Assembly (NCBI GenBank): GCA_013154355.1
Contig: JAADCU010000015.1
Span: forward strand, 1 to 45,829
Source of the DNA: Thermoproteota archaeon
Lineage (GTDB): Archaea > Thermoproteota > Thermoprotei > Thermoproteales > Thermocladiaceae
Direction of reading: 5' to 3'
DNA: 45,829 nt
Under the pieces are notes generated by a model that saw only the letters and a list, made by a program, of their open reading frames with translations, ran no database searches and was not told the DNA's origin. The first letter of the stretch is position 1, and each line of letters begins with the position of its first letter. This document shows positions 7,445 to 15,897 of this stretch, piece after piece. The position numbers were made by a program, and so were the translations under genes.

Positions 7445-7960
7445 ATGGAGAAGAGAGATATTGTGAATATTTTTACAAGATTCTTCAATTGTGTTGTATT
7501 AAGTATTGAAGATCTTATAATGATATTTCTATACTATGCTAGGGAAAGGAAAATGAGTTTACTTAAGATTATGCTTCTAATGTTCAGATATAGAGATCTC
7601 TATGGTATAGTTTTTGAGGTTCCTCCTATCATATCTATTAACGTTTTTAGATGTTTAAAGAAGCTCATAAATAGTGGATTATTATCTATCTTGGATGGTT
7701 ACGTGATGCTTACTGACAGTGGTTACAGGTATGTGTCTAGTCTGGTTAATAAGTTAAGATCTTGTAAATATGTTGTTGCTGGTTCTCTTGTTAAGCCTCA
7801 GATAGACTTTATTAGAGATTTATCTTTTAATGTGTCTAGTATAGAGAATTCTGATGTAGAATCTGTTTATAAGAGTTCTATATTGAACTATGTTGTTGAT
7901 GATTTATCTTGTTATGATGTTCTTCATCTTGTTAGACTTGTTCTTGATCAAGTGTGTTAG
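7445..7960 (+). CDS. Unrecognised protein with a winged-helix-like segment
   Basis: The 171-residue product is not a family I recognise. Residues of about 62-100 (INVFRCLKKLINSGLLSI followed by DGYVMLTDSGYRYV) have the helix plus beta-wing pattern of winged-helix proteins. Hydrophobic helices come before it. It is divergently transcribed from the cysteine-rich gene with only 61 bases between them, so it could regulate that gene; this is inference from position. It stands just upstream of top6B but is separated by a promoter. Confidence 0.45.
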   Translation: MEKRDIVNIFTRFFNCVVLSIEDLIMIFLYYARERKMSLLKIMLLMFRYRDLYGIVFEVPPIISINVFRCLKKLINSGLLSILDGYVMLTDSGYRYVSSLVNKLRSCKYVVAGSLVKPQIDFIRDLSFNVSSIENSDVESVYKSSILNYVVDDLSCYDVLHLVRLVLDQVC

Positions 7961-7969
7961 AGTTGTGTG

Positions 7970-7978
7970 TTTATAAGT
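7970..7978 (+). promoter_or_regulatory. TATA box of top6B
   Basis: TTTATAAG lies about 34 bases before the top6B ATG, giving a very short leader. Its presence indicates that top6B is not simply co-transcribed with the 7445-7960 gene. Confidence 0.55.
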
Positions 7979-8007
7979 CTCATAAGATAATATAGTGTGA
8001 GGGTCTC

Positions 8008-9603
8008 ATGAAGAGTAGTAAGAGTATTGAGATCAGGTATGAGGAGCTCTCACCAGCAGAGTGGTTTAGACGTAATAAGGAGCTTGCAGGTCTAACTAAT
8101 CCAACTAGAGCAATGTATCAGACTATTAGAGAGTTTGTTGAAAACAGTCTTGACGCCACCGAGAGCTATGGTATTCTACCAAGTATAAAGATAAAGATCG
8201 ACTACTATGATAAGTCTCGAGGATGGGTCTCAGTATACGTTGAGGATAATGGTATAGGCATACCTGACAGCGAGATACCTAACGTTTTTGGTAGAGTATT
8301 CTACAGTAGCAAGTATAGGATAAGACAGCACAGAGGAGTGTTTGGTCTTGGAGCTAAGATGATAATACTCTACGCACAGTCGACGACCAACAAGCCAATA
8401 TATGTGAGAAGTGCTCCACTTGGAAGCGATAAGATATATGAGTATGTTCTCATGATAAACACGTTGAAGAATGAACCCATAATCCTCGAGAGGAGAGAGT
8501 ACGAGAACAAGTATAAGTGGCATGGAACTGCTGTGAAGGTCATAATTGAGGGAGACTGGTCAAGAGCTAAGAAGAGAGTCGAGGAGTATCTCAAGAGGAC
8601 GTACATGATTGCTCCATATGCTGAGATAGTGCTGAAGGCTCCTGACCTATTCCTATGTTTTCCACGTGTGACAACCAAGCTTCCTCCACCACCTAAGGAG
8701 GGTCTACCACATCCAAAGAGCGTCGACGTTGAGCTCATAAAGCATCTCATAGCTAGGAATCCTAACCTTACGCTTAAAGAATTCTTAACAGAGTATTTCG
8801 ACGGTGTTGGAAAGCAGACAGCTGAAGCATTTCTAAAATGGGCTAAGCTTGATCCTAATAAGAAGGTTGGTGATCTCACGGAGGACGAGATCACTGAGCT
8901 AACTACGAAGATGAGAGAGTTTAATGGCTGGAGAAGACCTAAGGCTGACTGGCTATCTCCTGTAGGTGAGGAGCTTCTAGTAGAAGGTATAAGAAAGGTA
9001 CTAGAGCCAGAGTTCGTAGCTGCAGTAACTAGAAAACCGAGCTCCTACATGGGTCACCCATTCATCGTAGAGGCAGCAATAGCATGGGGTGGAAAGATTC
9101 CTCCAAGCGAGAGACCAATAGTCTACAGATTTGCTAACAAGGTACCACTACTATATGATGAGGGAAGTGACGTTATTAGAAAGGTCGTGGAAGAGATAGA
9201 CTGGAGCGTTTACAAGGTCAAGTTTCCTGCTCCACTAGCAGTTATAGTTCACGTATGTTCAACAAAGATACCATACGTGAGCGCTGGCAAGGAAGCTATC
9301 GCTGACGTTGTAGAGATAGAGGAGGAGATAATGCTAGCTATAAGAGAAGTTGCAAGAAAACTTAGACAGTACATAACGAAGAAGGAGAAGGAAGAGGAGA
9401 TATATATAAAGTATGCAACGTTCAGCATGTATGCTGGAGAGGTAGCTAGCGCATTATCATATGTTACAGGAAAACCTGCAGAAGAGATAAAGCGTAAGCT
9501 TCAGGAGCTGATAATTAAGAAGGTCGGTATTCCTCCTGTGCCTGAGAAGACTACTGAAGTAAAGGAGACTTCTCGAGAGATCACTGTAGAGGCAAGAAAG
9601 TAG
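8008..9603 (+). CDS. top6B: DNA topoisomerase VI subunit B
   Basis: ATPase subunit of the type IIB topoisomerase that relaxes and decatenates DNA. The GHKL motifs are complete: N-box EFVENSLDA at residues 42-50, DNGIGI near 80-85 and GLGAKM at 113-118. The helix-two-turn-helix insert and the transducer domain follow (PPPPKEGLPHPKS, GHPFIVEAAIAWGG). The length of 531 residues is normal for crenarchaea. In many archaea top6A follows directly; here the wtpABC genes are in between. Confidence 0.97.
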   Translation: MKSSKSIEIRYEELSPAEWFRRNKELAGLTNPTRAMYQTIREFVENSLDATESYGILPSIKIKIDYYDKSRGWVSVYVEDNGIGIPDSEIPNVFGRVFYSSKYRIRQHRGVFGLGAKMIILYAQSTTNKPIYVRSAPLGSDKIYEYVLMINTLKNEPIILERREYENKYKWHGTAVKVIIEGDWSRAKKRVEEYLKRTYMIAPYAEIVLKAPDLFLCFPRVTTKLPPPPKEGLPHPKSVDVELIKHLIARNPNLTLKEFLTEYFDGVGKQTAEAFLKWAKLDPNKKVGDLTEDEITELTTKMREFNGWRRPKADWLSPVGEELLVEGIRKVLEPEFVAAVTRKPSSYMGHPFIVEAAIAWGGKIPPSERPIVYRFANKVPLLYDEGSDVIRKVVEEIDWSVYKVKFPAPLAVIVHVCSTKIPYVSAGKEAIADVVEIEEEIMLAIREVARKLRQYITKKEKEEEIYIKYATFSMYAGEVASALSYVTGKPAEEIKRKLQELIIKKVGIPPVPEKTTEVKETSREITVEARK

Positions 9604-9614
9604 GTGGGGTCATG

Positions 9615-9646
9615 CTTTAATACTATTCGATATCCGATAACGGATA
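9615..9646 (+). promoter_or_regulatory. wtpA promoter and candidate operator
   Basis: CTTTAATA at 9615-9622 is a TATA box 27-30 bases before the ATG, which fits a leaderless mRNA. Between them, at 9631-9646 and touching the ATG, is the perfect inverted repeat TATCCG-ATAA-CGGATA. Its right part, GATAACGGAT, occurs again in inverse orientation upstream of the tungsten AOR gene at 27053-27062. The position suits a repressor that responds to tungstate or molybdate. Confidence 0.6.
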
Positions 9647-10759
9647 ATGAGGAGATACATCATAATAGCGATAGTGATAGGCATAGTCATAGCAATAATA
9701 GCAGGAATAGCATACTACTATTCAACCCATAAACATAGAGAACAGACACTCAAGAAGACACAGATAAGCACGGGAACCTACCTAAGAATATTCTGCGCAG
9801 GTTCACTCACAATACCATTCCAAGATATAGCACAAGTATTTGAGAAGAAGTATGGAGTAACAGTACATATCGAGCCTAGTGGAAGCGTAATGGCTGTAAG
9901 AAAGATCACAGATCTACACGAGTGGTGTGACGTACTCGGAGTATCAGACTACAGGCTAATACCTAAGTTCATGATACCTAGATACGCAAAGTGGTGCATA
10001 GGTTTTGCAACTAATCAGATAGTTCTAGCATTTACAAATCATTCAAGGTATGCTACATACTTGATAAAGCATCCACAAGATTGGTATAAGATACTCATGA
10101 TGAAGAACGTAAGATACGGATTCTCAAATCCAAACATGGATCCATGCGGTTATAGAGCCGTAGGTGTGATAGCACTAGCAGCACTATATTACCATAACAT
10201 CACTATACTCAAAGATCTCGTGATCTCTAAGATAAGTGGAGCAAAGTACAGGCTACTTAAGAATGGTACCCTCATAGTGTACATACCTGCAACATTTACG
10301 ATAGAGGGAAGACGACTAGTTATAAGACCTAAAGAAGTTGACCTAGTATCATTATTAGAGAGTGGAGACATAGATTACGCGTTCGAGTATAAGAGTGTTG
10401 CAATTCAACACCACCTGCTTTACATAACGTTGCCTCCACAGCTCAATCTCGGTAATCCTGACTATGCTAAGTACTACTCTAGGGTTATAGTTAAGATACT
10501 TGTAGGAACTCCTGAAGAGAAGAGTATCAAGATGGCACCAATAATATATGGAATAACTATTCCAACAGTTACTAAACATGAGGATCTAGCTATCAAATTT
10601 GTAGAGCTCATTCTGAGCGAGACTGGTAGAAGAATATTTGCAGAGAATGGTCAAAATATTTTAAAGAAGCTCATAATAGTTGGAACTCCGCCTGATTGGC
10701 TTATGAGATTTCTAAGAGAGACTGGTTATAGCTATGTCGTCCAGAAAACTTCAAGTTGA
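9647..10759 (+). CDS. wtpA: Tungstate/molybdate ABC transporter, substrate-binding protein WtpA
   Basis: An extracellular oxyanion-binding lipoprotein or anchored protein. A hydrophobic N-terminal segment (residues 4-26) anchors or exports it. The mature part has the WtpA signatures FCAGSLTIPFQ, EPSGSVMAVRKITDL, GFATNQIVLAF, FSNPNMDPCGYR and DYAFEYKSVA. It leads a three-gene operon (wtpA-B overlap 26 bases). The operon separates the two topoisomerase VI genes. Family members bind tungstate with very high affinity; preference over molybdate here is inferred from the tungsten AOR in the window. Confidence 0.93.
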   Translation: MRRYIIIAIVIGIVIAIIAGIAYYYSTHKHREQTLKKTQISTGTYLRIFCAGSLTIPFQDIAQVFEKKYGVTVHIEPSGSVMAVRKITDLHEWCDVLGVSDYRLIPKFMIPRYAKWCIGFATNQIVLAFTNHSRYATYLIKHPQDWYKILMMKNVRYGFSNPNMDPCGYRAVGVIALAALYYHNITILKDLVISKISGAKYRLLKNGTLIVYIPATFTIEGRRLVIRPKEVDLVSLLESGDIDYAFEYKSVAIQHHLLYITLPPQLNLGNPDYAKYYSRVIVKILVGTPEEKSIKMAPIIYGITIPTVTKHEDLAIKFVELILSETGRRIFAENGQNILKKLIIVGTPPDWLMRFLRETGYSYVVQKTSS

Positions 10760-11519
10760 GAGAAGTCTAGTACTCTTCTATGGAGCTTTTTCTTTTGCTA
10801 TAATGTTCATACTTATACCTATAGTCTCTCTCTTCCTATTTTTCAACTATCATGTTCTTCTCAAAATATTTAACACACCGATACTTATCTCAGAGCTAAG
10901 ATCTGCGTTTGTGACAACATTTGAAGCTGCATCATTGAGCACAAGTATACTACTCATTATTGGTGTTCCTGTAGCATATGTTCTAGCTAGAAGAGAGTTT
11001 AAGGCTAAACCTATTGTTGAAGCTATAATAGATATGCCTTTTGTTGTTCCTCATCCTGTGGTAGGTATAATGTTGTTGACAGCGTTTGGAAGTAGAGGAC
11101 TTATTCCTCTAAATGTTGAAGACACTTTTTGGGGAGTGGTACTAGTCATGTTGTTTGTATCGGCCCCACTTCTGATAGATACTGTTAAGCTTGGTTTTGC
11201 ATCTATAGATGTATCGATAGAACATGTTGCTAGAAGTCTTGGAGCATCATTTTATAGAACATTTTTCAGTATTCTCTTACCATTATGTAGTAGAAGCATC
11301 ATAGCTGGCATAATACTGGCCTTGGCTAGGTCTCTAAGTGAGGTAGGTGCTCTCCTTGTGCTCGCATATTTTCCAAAGACTGTCAACATTCTCATACTTG
11401 AGTGGTTAGATACTCTAGGACTACCATATGCTATTGCTGTATCCTGTCTATACCTTATCGTGATATTTGCAATGTTTATAGCTCTGAGAGTAGTAACGAG
11501 AAGCTATGTTGTATATTGA
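10734..11519 (+). CDS. wtpB: Tungstate/molybdate ABC transporter permease WtpB
   Basis: Membrane channel of the importer with about six transmembrane segments. The cytoplasmic EAA loop that docks the ATPase reads EHVARSLGASFYRTFFSILLP minus its last residues, near residues 163-182. The protein of 261 residues is normal in length. It overlaps wtpA by 26 bases and wtpC by 14 bases, so the three are translationally coupled. Confidence 0.93.
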   Translation: MSSRKLQVERSLVLFYGAFSFAIMFILIPIVSLFLFFNYHVLLKIFNTPILISELRSAFVTTFEAASLSTSILLIIGVPVAYVLARREFKAKPIVEAIIDMPFVVPHPVVGIMLLTAFGSRGLIPLNVEDTFWGVVLVMLFVSAPLLIDTVKLGFASIDVSIEHVARSLGASFYRTFFSILLPLCSRSIIAGIILALARSLSEVGALLVLAYFPKTVNILILEWLDTLGLPYAIAVSCLYLIVIFAMFIALRVVTRSYVVY

Positions 11520-12264
11520 GGACCTGTATATAAAGGTTAAGGATCTTGAGATAAAGATAGATAATCTATCTATTAGTAAAGGCACATATGCTATACTGCT
11601 CGGACCTAGTGGTGTAGGTAAGACTATGCTACTTAACGCCATAGCTGGATTCATTAGACCTTTAAGAGGTCGTATAGTGATTGAAGGTGAAGATGTTACT
11701 AATCTACCTCCGGAGAAGAGAGGTGTAAGTATTGTTCCTCAGAATTTTGCTCTATTTCCTCATATGACAGTGTTTGATAATATAGCCTTCTGTCTAAAGC
11801 TGAGAAGACTCTCAAGAAAAGAGATAGAGAGAAGAGTTATGGAGATTGCTAGACTTCTAGAGATTGAGCATCTTCTTCATAGGCGTCCAGGTACGTTAAG
11901 TGGGGGAGAAGCTCAGAGAGTTGCTCTTGCTCGTGCAATAGTGGCTGAGCCTAGACTACTTCTTCTCGATGAGCCTCTTTCGAACATAGATCCTGAGAGA
12001 AGATTGAAGGCTATCGAGCTTCTGAGAAGAGTTACTAGGGGTAGAAGGCTTACGGTTCTTCACGTAACTCATGACATATCTGAGGCTCTTGCTCTGGGAG
12101 ACTACGTTATATATATGAGGGATGGAAAGATTCTCTTCCAAGGTACTCTACGAGAGTTTGCTACGAGTAGGTTTGCTCTACCATATATCAGCTTGATAGA
12201 GAGAGCTCTATCATGGTTAAGCTCTATCAGAGACGTCTACTCTATGCGAGACTCTCCCTTATAA
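11506..12264 (+). CDS. wtpC: Tungstate/molybdate ABC transporter ATP-binding protein WtpC
   Basis: ATPase of the importer. Walker A is GPSGVGKT near residue 34, the ABC signature LSGGEAQRVALARA near 129, Walker B LLLLDEPLSNID near 148 and the switch THD near 187. At 252 residues it lacks the long C-terminal regulatory domain of the ModC/PotA class, so feedback inhibition by bound oxyanion is less likely. The top6A TATA box lies in its last codons. Confidence 0.92.
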   Translation: MLYIEDLYIKVKDLEIKIDNLSISKGTYAILLGPSGVGKTMLLNAIAGFIRPLRGRIVIEGEDVTNLPPEKRGVSIVPQNFALFPHMTVFDNIAFCLKLRRLSRKEIERRVMEIARLLEIEHLLHRRPGTLSGGEAQRVALARAIVAEPRLLLLDEPLSNIDPERRLKAIELLRRVTRGRRLTVLHVTHDISEALALGDYVIYMRDGKILFQGTLREFATSRFALPYISLIERALSWLSSIRDVYSMRDSPL

Positions 12265-12267
12265 ATC
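12258..12267 (+). promoter_or_regulatory. TATA box of top6A
   Basis: CTTATAAATC overlaps the end of wtpC and is about 34 bases from the top6A start. It gives top6A its own promoter, so the subunit need not depend on read-through from the transporter operon. Confidence 0.6.
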
Positions 12268-12296
12268 CCCTGTGACTACTCTATAACGAGTACCCT

Positions 12297-13406
12297 ATGG
12301 TGGCTAGGTCGAGGCAGGAAGTGCTTAAGATACTTGAGGAGTGGGGAAAGAAGATAGTTGAGCAGATAGAGAGAGGTCAGGAACCTGTCATAGAGATACC
12401 AGCACGTACGCTATCGAACACGGTGTGGGATCCTGTTAGAAAGATACTCGTGCTAGGTCCAGAGAAGATGCGTAGAAGATTCCTCGATCTCAAGGAGTCT
12501 AGAAAGTTCATGCAGACCATGCTCATGCTCAAGCTTATTGTCGAGGCTATTAGAGAGAACGTTTATCCAACGATAAGAGACCTATACTACAATGGTAAGC
12601 ACACGATAGTCTATGTTGACCCTAGGAAGAGAGTATTCAAGGAGAACACGTGGGATGATCAGCAGGAATCTAACGCTGTCATAGAGGACATAGAGGTAGC
12701 TACTAGCTTACTGAGAGAGGAGATGGGTATATCAGCAGACGTTAAAGGAAAGGTTGTAGGCCCAATAATAGTGAGGTCCAAGGGCTTCGAGATAGATGCT
12801 ACAAAGCTTGGAGATGCTGCTCTAAGCTTACCACCAAACCCCGATGAGCTAGAGATAGTTAAGGTAGAGGCAAACTATGTACTAGTGATAGAGAAGGATG
12901 CTATATTCCAGAGACTTAACAGAGAAGGATTCTGGAAAGATGAGAACTGTCTACTCGTCACTGCCAAGGGCATGCCAGACAGAGCTACAAGGAGATTCAT
13001 AAGGAGACTAAGCGAGGAGTTTAAACTACCTGTATTTGTACTGACAGACGCAGACCCATATGGATGGTACATATATAGCGTCTACAGAAGCGGTTCAATA
13101 AAGCTCAGCTATGAGAGTGAGAGACTAGCAACACCAGACGCAAAGTTTGTAGGAGTAACAGCATCAGACATAATTAACTACAAGATAACGGACGAGTACG
13201 TTATAGCAGCAACAGATAGAGACATAAAGAGAGCACATGAGCTACTTAGATACCCATGGTTCCAGAGCGATGCCTGGAAGAAGGAGATACAGCTATTCCT
13301 AAAGATGAAGAAGAAGGTAGAGATAGAGGCATTATCGACACATGGTCTAAAGTTCCTACATGACTATCTGAAAGATAAGATACACAACAAGAAATGGATA
13401 GAGTGA
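12297..13406 (+). CDS. top6A: DNA topoisomerase VI subunit A (Spo11 homologue)
   Basis: DNA-cleaving subunit. The catalytic tyrosine is in RDLYYNGKH (Y98) of the winged-helix domain. The Toprim domain has the glutamate in VLVIEKDAIF near residue 203 and the DAD pair in VLTDADPYGW near 252. It works with the B subunit encoded 2.7 kb upstream. It overlaps the Bud32 gene by 13 bases. The length of 369 residues is typical. Confidence 0.97.
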   Translation: MVARSRQEVLKILEEWGKKIVEQIERGQEPVIEIPARTLSNTVWDPVRKILVLGPEKMRRRFLDLKESRKFMQTMLMLKLIVEAIRENVYPTIRDLYYNGKHTIVYVDPRKRVFKENTWDDQQESNAVIEDIEVATSLLREEMGISADVKGKVVGPIIVRSKGFEIDATKLGDAALSLPPNPDELEIVKVEANYVLVIEKDAIFQRLNREGFWKDENCLLVTAKGMPDRATRRFIRRLSEEFKLPVFVLTDADPYGWYIYSVYRSGSIKLSYESERLATPDAKFVGVTASDIINYKITDEYVIAATDRDIKRAHELLRYPWFQSDAWKKEIQLFLKMKKKVEIEALSTHGLKFLHDYLKDKIHNKKWIE

Positions 13407-14053
13407 AGAGAGTACTCATAGGTAGAGGAGCAGAAGCAGAAATATACCTAGAAGAATGGATGGGATTACTGACCGTTCTTAAACGTAGAATAGCTAAGAG
13501 ATATAGACGCCCTGAACTAGATAAGAAGATTAGAAAACAGAGAACAGTAACAGAAGCTAGAATAATGATAAAAGCTAGAAAAATAGGCGTAAATGTTCCA
13601 AGAGTACTAGACATAGACTTAGGAGAGTATTCTCTACGTATGGAATATATTGAGGGAACTAATCTGAGAGATATTACTCGAAAAATATCAGACTACGAGA
13701 AGTATTATGAGGAGGCTGGCATCATGGTTGGAAAGTTACACATGTCTGGAATAGTTCACGGTGATCTAGCATTAACAAATTTCATAGTTAGTAGTAGAGG
13801 ACTCTTTCTCATAGATTTTGGGCTAAGTCATGAGATAGGTAGGATAGGTGATAAGAGAAGTATTAACATTCTTGCACGTGATGTAAATGTGCTGCTGAGA
13901 AATCTTGAAGCAAACTTTGGAGATAAATCATCAATAATGTTCGAGGCCTTCCTCAGAGGATATAGAGCCGTTATTGGAAGAGAGCTTGAGCATGCTATTC
14001 TACGAGAGATAAGAAGAATACGTAGCATGGCTAGGTATGCTCCACGTGTCTGA
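13394..14053 (+). CDS. bud32: KEOPS complex kinase/ATPase Bud32 (PRPK family)
   Basis: Small atypical kinase that supports Kae1 in t6A37 tRNA modification. It has the short N-lobe with LIGRGAEAEIYLEEW, the invariant lysine in VLKRRIAKRYR, the catalytic loop HGDLALTNF near residue 122 (usual HGDLTTSN) and DFGLS near 142. The length of 219 residues is normal. It is not fused to Kae1 here. It overlaps top6A, and a second KEOPS gene, Pcc1, is 1.5 kb downstream. Confidence 0.94.
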   Translation: MDRVKRVLIGRGAEAEIYLEEWMGLLTVLKRRIAKRYRRPELDKKIRKQRTVTEARIMIKARKIGVNVPRVLDIDLGEYSLRMEYIEGTNLRDITRKISDYEKYYEEAGIMVGKLHMSGIVHGDLALTNFIVSSRGLFLIDFGLSHEIGRIGDKRSINILARDVNVLLRNLEANFGDKSSIMFEAFLRGYRAVIGRELEHAILREIRRIRSMARYAPRV

Positions 14054-14074
14054 CAATGTTCTACGAGCGAGAAG

Positions 14075-14083
14075 ATTTATAAG
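14075..14083 (+). promoter_or_regulatory. TATA box of the rps15 operon
   Basis: ATTTATAAG is centred about 27 bases before the GTG of rps15, so the transcript is leaderless. It probably drives rps15, the DHH-like gene, Pcc1 and perhaps S3Ae. Confidence 0.6.
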
Positions 14084-14106
14084 AAGATTAGAAATCATGG
14101 TCTAAC

Positions 14107-14565
14107 GTGCCTCATAGATCAAGACATAAGAAGGGCAGGAGCAGCTCTACGAGACCTGTAACTAAGACTCCTCCAACATGGGTTAAGTATACTCCAGAGC
14201 AGATAGAGCAGCTCATTGTTGAGCTTGCTAGAAGAGGATTCACACCTTCTATGATAGGTATAATACTGAGAGATCAGTATGGTATTCCACTAGTAAAGCC
14301 CATACTTGGAAAATCCATAACAGACGTGCTTGAGGAACATGGTCTTGCACCACAGATTCCTGAGGATCTGATGTTCCTGATAAGGAAGGCTATAAAGATA
14401 AGAAAGCATCTCGAGGAGCATCCTAAGGACATGTCTGCTAAGAGAGGTCTAATATTAACGGAGTCCAAGATAAGGAGACTAGTGAAGTACTATAAGAGAG
14501 AAGGTAGACTACCTGAAGACTTCGAGTACAGGCCAGAGCAGTTCATGCACATGATGGCAATGTAG
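14107..14565 (+). CDS. rps15: 30S ribosomal protein S15
   Basis: Archaeal/eukaryotic-type S15 with the N-terminal extension [17 protein letters not shown], then [27 protein letters not shown] and the four-helix core ending in [20 protein letters not shown]. The start is GTG and leaderless. The length of 152 residues is usual. It begins a cluster with a DHH-like protein, Pcc1 and S3Ae, an order seen in other archaea. Confidence 0.97.
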   Translation: MPHRSRHKKGRSSSTRPVTKTPPTWVKYTPEQIEQLIVELARRGFTPSMIGIILRDQYGIPLVKPILGKSITDVLEEHGLAPQIPEDLMFLIRKAIKIRKHLEEHPKDMSAKRGLILTESKIRRLVKYYKREGRLPEDFEYRPEQFMHMMAM

Positions 14566-14572
14566 TGACCTA

Positions 14573-15604
14573 ATGAGCATTGAAAACATAGATGTAGCAT
14601 CTCCACGACTACTAGTACTTACTCGAAGAGACCCAATCTGCATATTCTTCTCATTATTCATAACAGTTCTCAGACAACTACGTGGAAAAGTTACTCATGT
14701 ATCGTTTGTAGATTATCTTTTTGAACCTATTGTCGAGGATCTTCTTCAACATTATGATAATGTTCTACTTCTCGACATAGCTGATGAGTTCAATCTAAGT
14801 ACAATGTTGAGAAAAAACATATCATCTATTAATATAGATCTCAAGAACTTGACAGATTCTAAAGACTTGATTAGTGAGAGAGAGCTTGAGTCTAGGCTAC
14901 TGTTAGAGATAGCTACAGTAATATATCTTATGGAACATCCTGAACATGTTCTTGATGTTAGTAATCTTGAGATCGATGTTTTAGAGAAGTTAGAGAAGCC
15001 TCCTCTGCCTGGATCAACATATCTAGAAATTTCTAGAAGTCTGATACTATCTATAACACCATACATACCTGAGATAACTGGATCAGATAACGTGAGTATA
15101 GATTCTAATGATTTTGAAAATATTTTAAGAATAATTAGTGAGAAGGTTCTAAAAACTAGATTTCATGGTATAATGATTGATACTCTACTATATCCCTCAT
15201 ATAGAGTACGAGATGGTGCGCTAGTACAGGACATAGCTCTAGTTGTTGAGTCTCATTTTTGGAAAGATGAGTATATTAACATTATAGATGTAGTAAAAAA
15301 TAGTAATGTTTTATCAGATAAAAGCATGTTCTATACATGTTTAAGCTATGTTAAAGATCTAAATAACAACATTCAGAAGATATTGAGAAGTAGAGATTAT
15401 GCAATAGATGTTGAGAATATGGTAATGTTCTACAGACTATGTAAGATACTGAGATTTCATAGAAAATGGAAAGAAATGAAGATAGTATGTAGACCTCGTA
15501 GAGGAGTCATATGTTCTGCATCAGGTACTAGACCAGAGATCAATGCTAAAGAGTACTCTCTATATAGTAGAGATGGTATATACGTGATATGTTATGAGGA
15601 GTAG
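14573..15604 (+). CDS. Highly diverged DHH/RecJ-like protein, candidate archaeal Cdc45/GAN
   Basis: No clear family match by eye. The N-terminus (PRLLVLTRRDPICIFFSLFI) fits the first strand and helix of a DHH phosphoesterase, where HxDxD is reduced to RRDP. VLLLDIADEFN near residue 65 sits where the next metal motif would be. The C-terminus (CSASGTRPEINAKEYSLYSR) resembles a DHHA1-like end. The gene occupies the slot between S15 and Pcc1-S3Ae where RecJ/Cdc45 homologues lie in other archaea, and crenarchaeal Cdc45 versions often lose catalytic residues. A replication role with GINS and MCM is inference. It overlaps Pcc1 by 11 bases. Confidence 0.5.
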   Translation: MSIENIDVASPRLLVLTRRDPICIFFSLFITVLRQLRGKVTHVSFVDYLFEPIVEDLLQHYDNVLLLDIADEFNLSTMLRKNISSINIDLKNLTDSKDLISERELESRLLLEIATVIYLMEHPEHVLDVSNLEIDVLEKLEKPPLPGSTYLEISRSLILSITPYIPEITGSDNVSIDSNDFENILRIISEKVLKTRFHGIMIDTLLYPSYRVRDGALVQDIALVVESHFWKDEYINIIDVVKNSNVLSDKSMFYTCLSYVKDLNNNIQKILRSRDYAIDVENMVMFYRLCKILRFHRKWKEMKIVCRPRRGVICSASGTRPEINAKEYSLYSRDGIYVICYEE

Positions 15605-15872
15605 AGTAATAGTTAAGGTATCGATAAAATTAGACAGAGTTGACGAATGTGAAGCTGTGAGAAAAGCTATTCAAGTAGATAATGTTGATCTTCCTAACTG
15701 TATTAGAGATATAGTAGTCAAATGTGAGGAATCTATTCTAAAAATTGACATAATCTGTAGAATAGATGAGAGCTTGAACATACTTACGGCATGGTCAACT
15801 ATTGATGACATTATTAGATGTGTTAGAGCTGCTATAGAAGCTCTAAGAGAAGCAGAAAAGAAAAGAATTTAA
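15594..15872 (+). CDS. pcc1: KEOPS complex subunit Pcc1
   Basis: Small dimerising subunit of the t6A-synthesising KEOPS complex. The 92-residue product has the beta-alpha-beta layout: strand RVIVKVSIKL, helix DECEAVRKAIQVDN, strands KCEESILKIDIIC and a C-terminal helix (IDDIIRCVRAAIEALREAEK). Length and position before S3Ae support the call. It overlaps the DHH-like gene by 11 bases. Confidence 0.82.
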   Translation: MRSRVIVKVSIKLDRVDECEAVRKAIQVDNVDLPNCIRDIVVKCEESILKIDIICRIDESLNILTAWSTIDDIIRCVRAAIEALREAEKKRI

Positions 15873-15897
15873 TATACCCCTCTCACATAGTCGTTGA

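Noticed and set aside
8370-8894. Open frame antisense to top6B
   Set aside because: It mirrors a conserved gene, with no plausible start signal or family.
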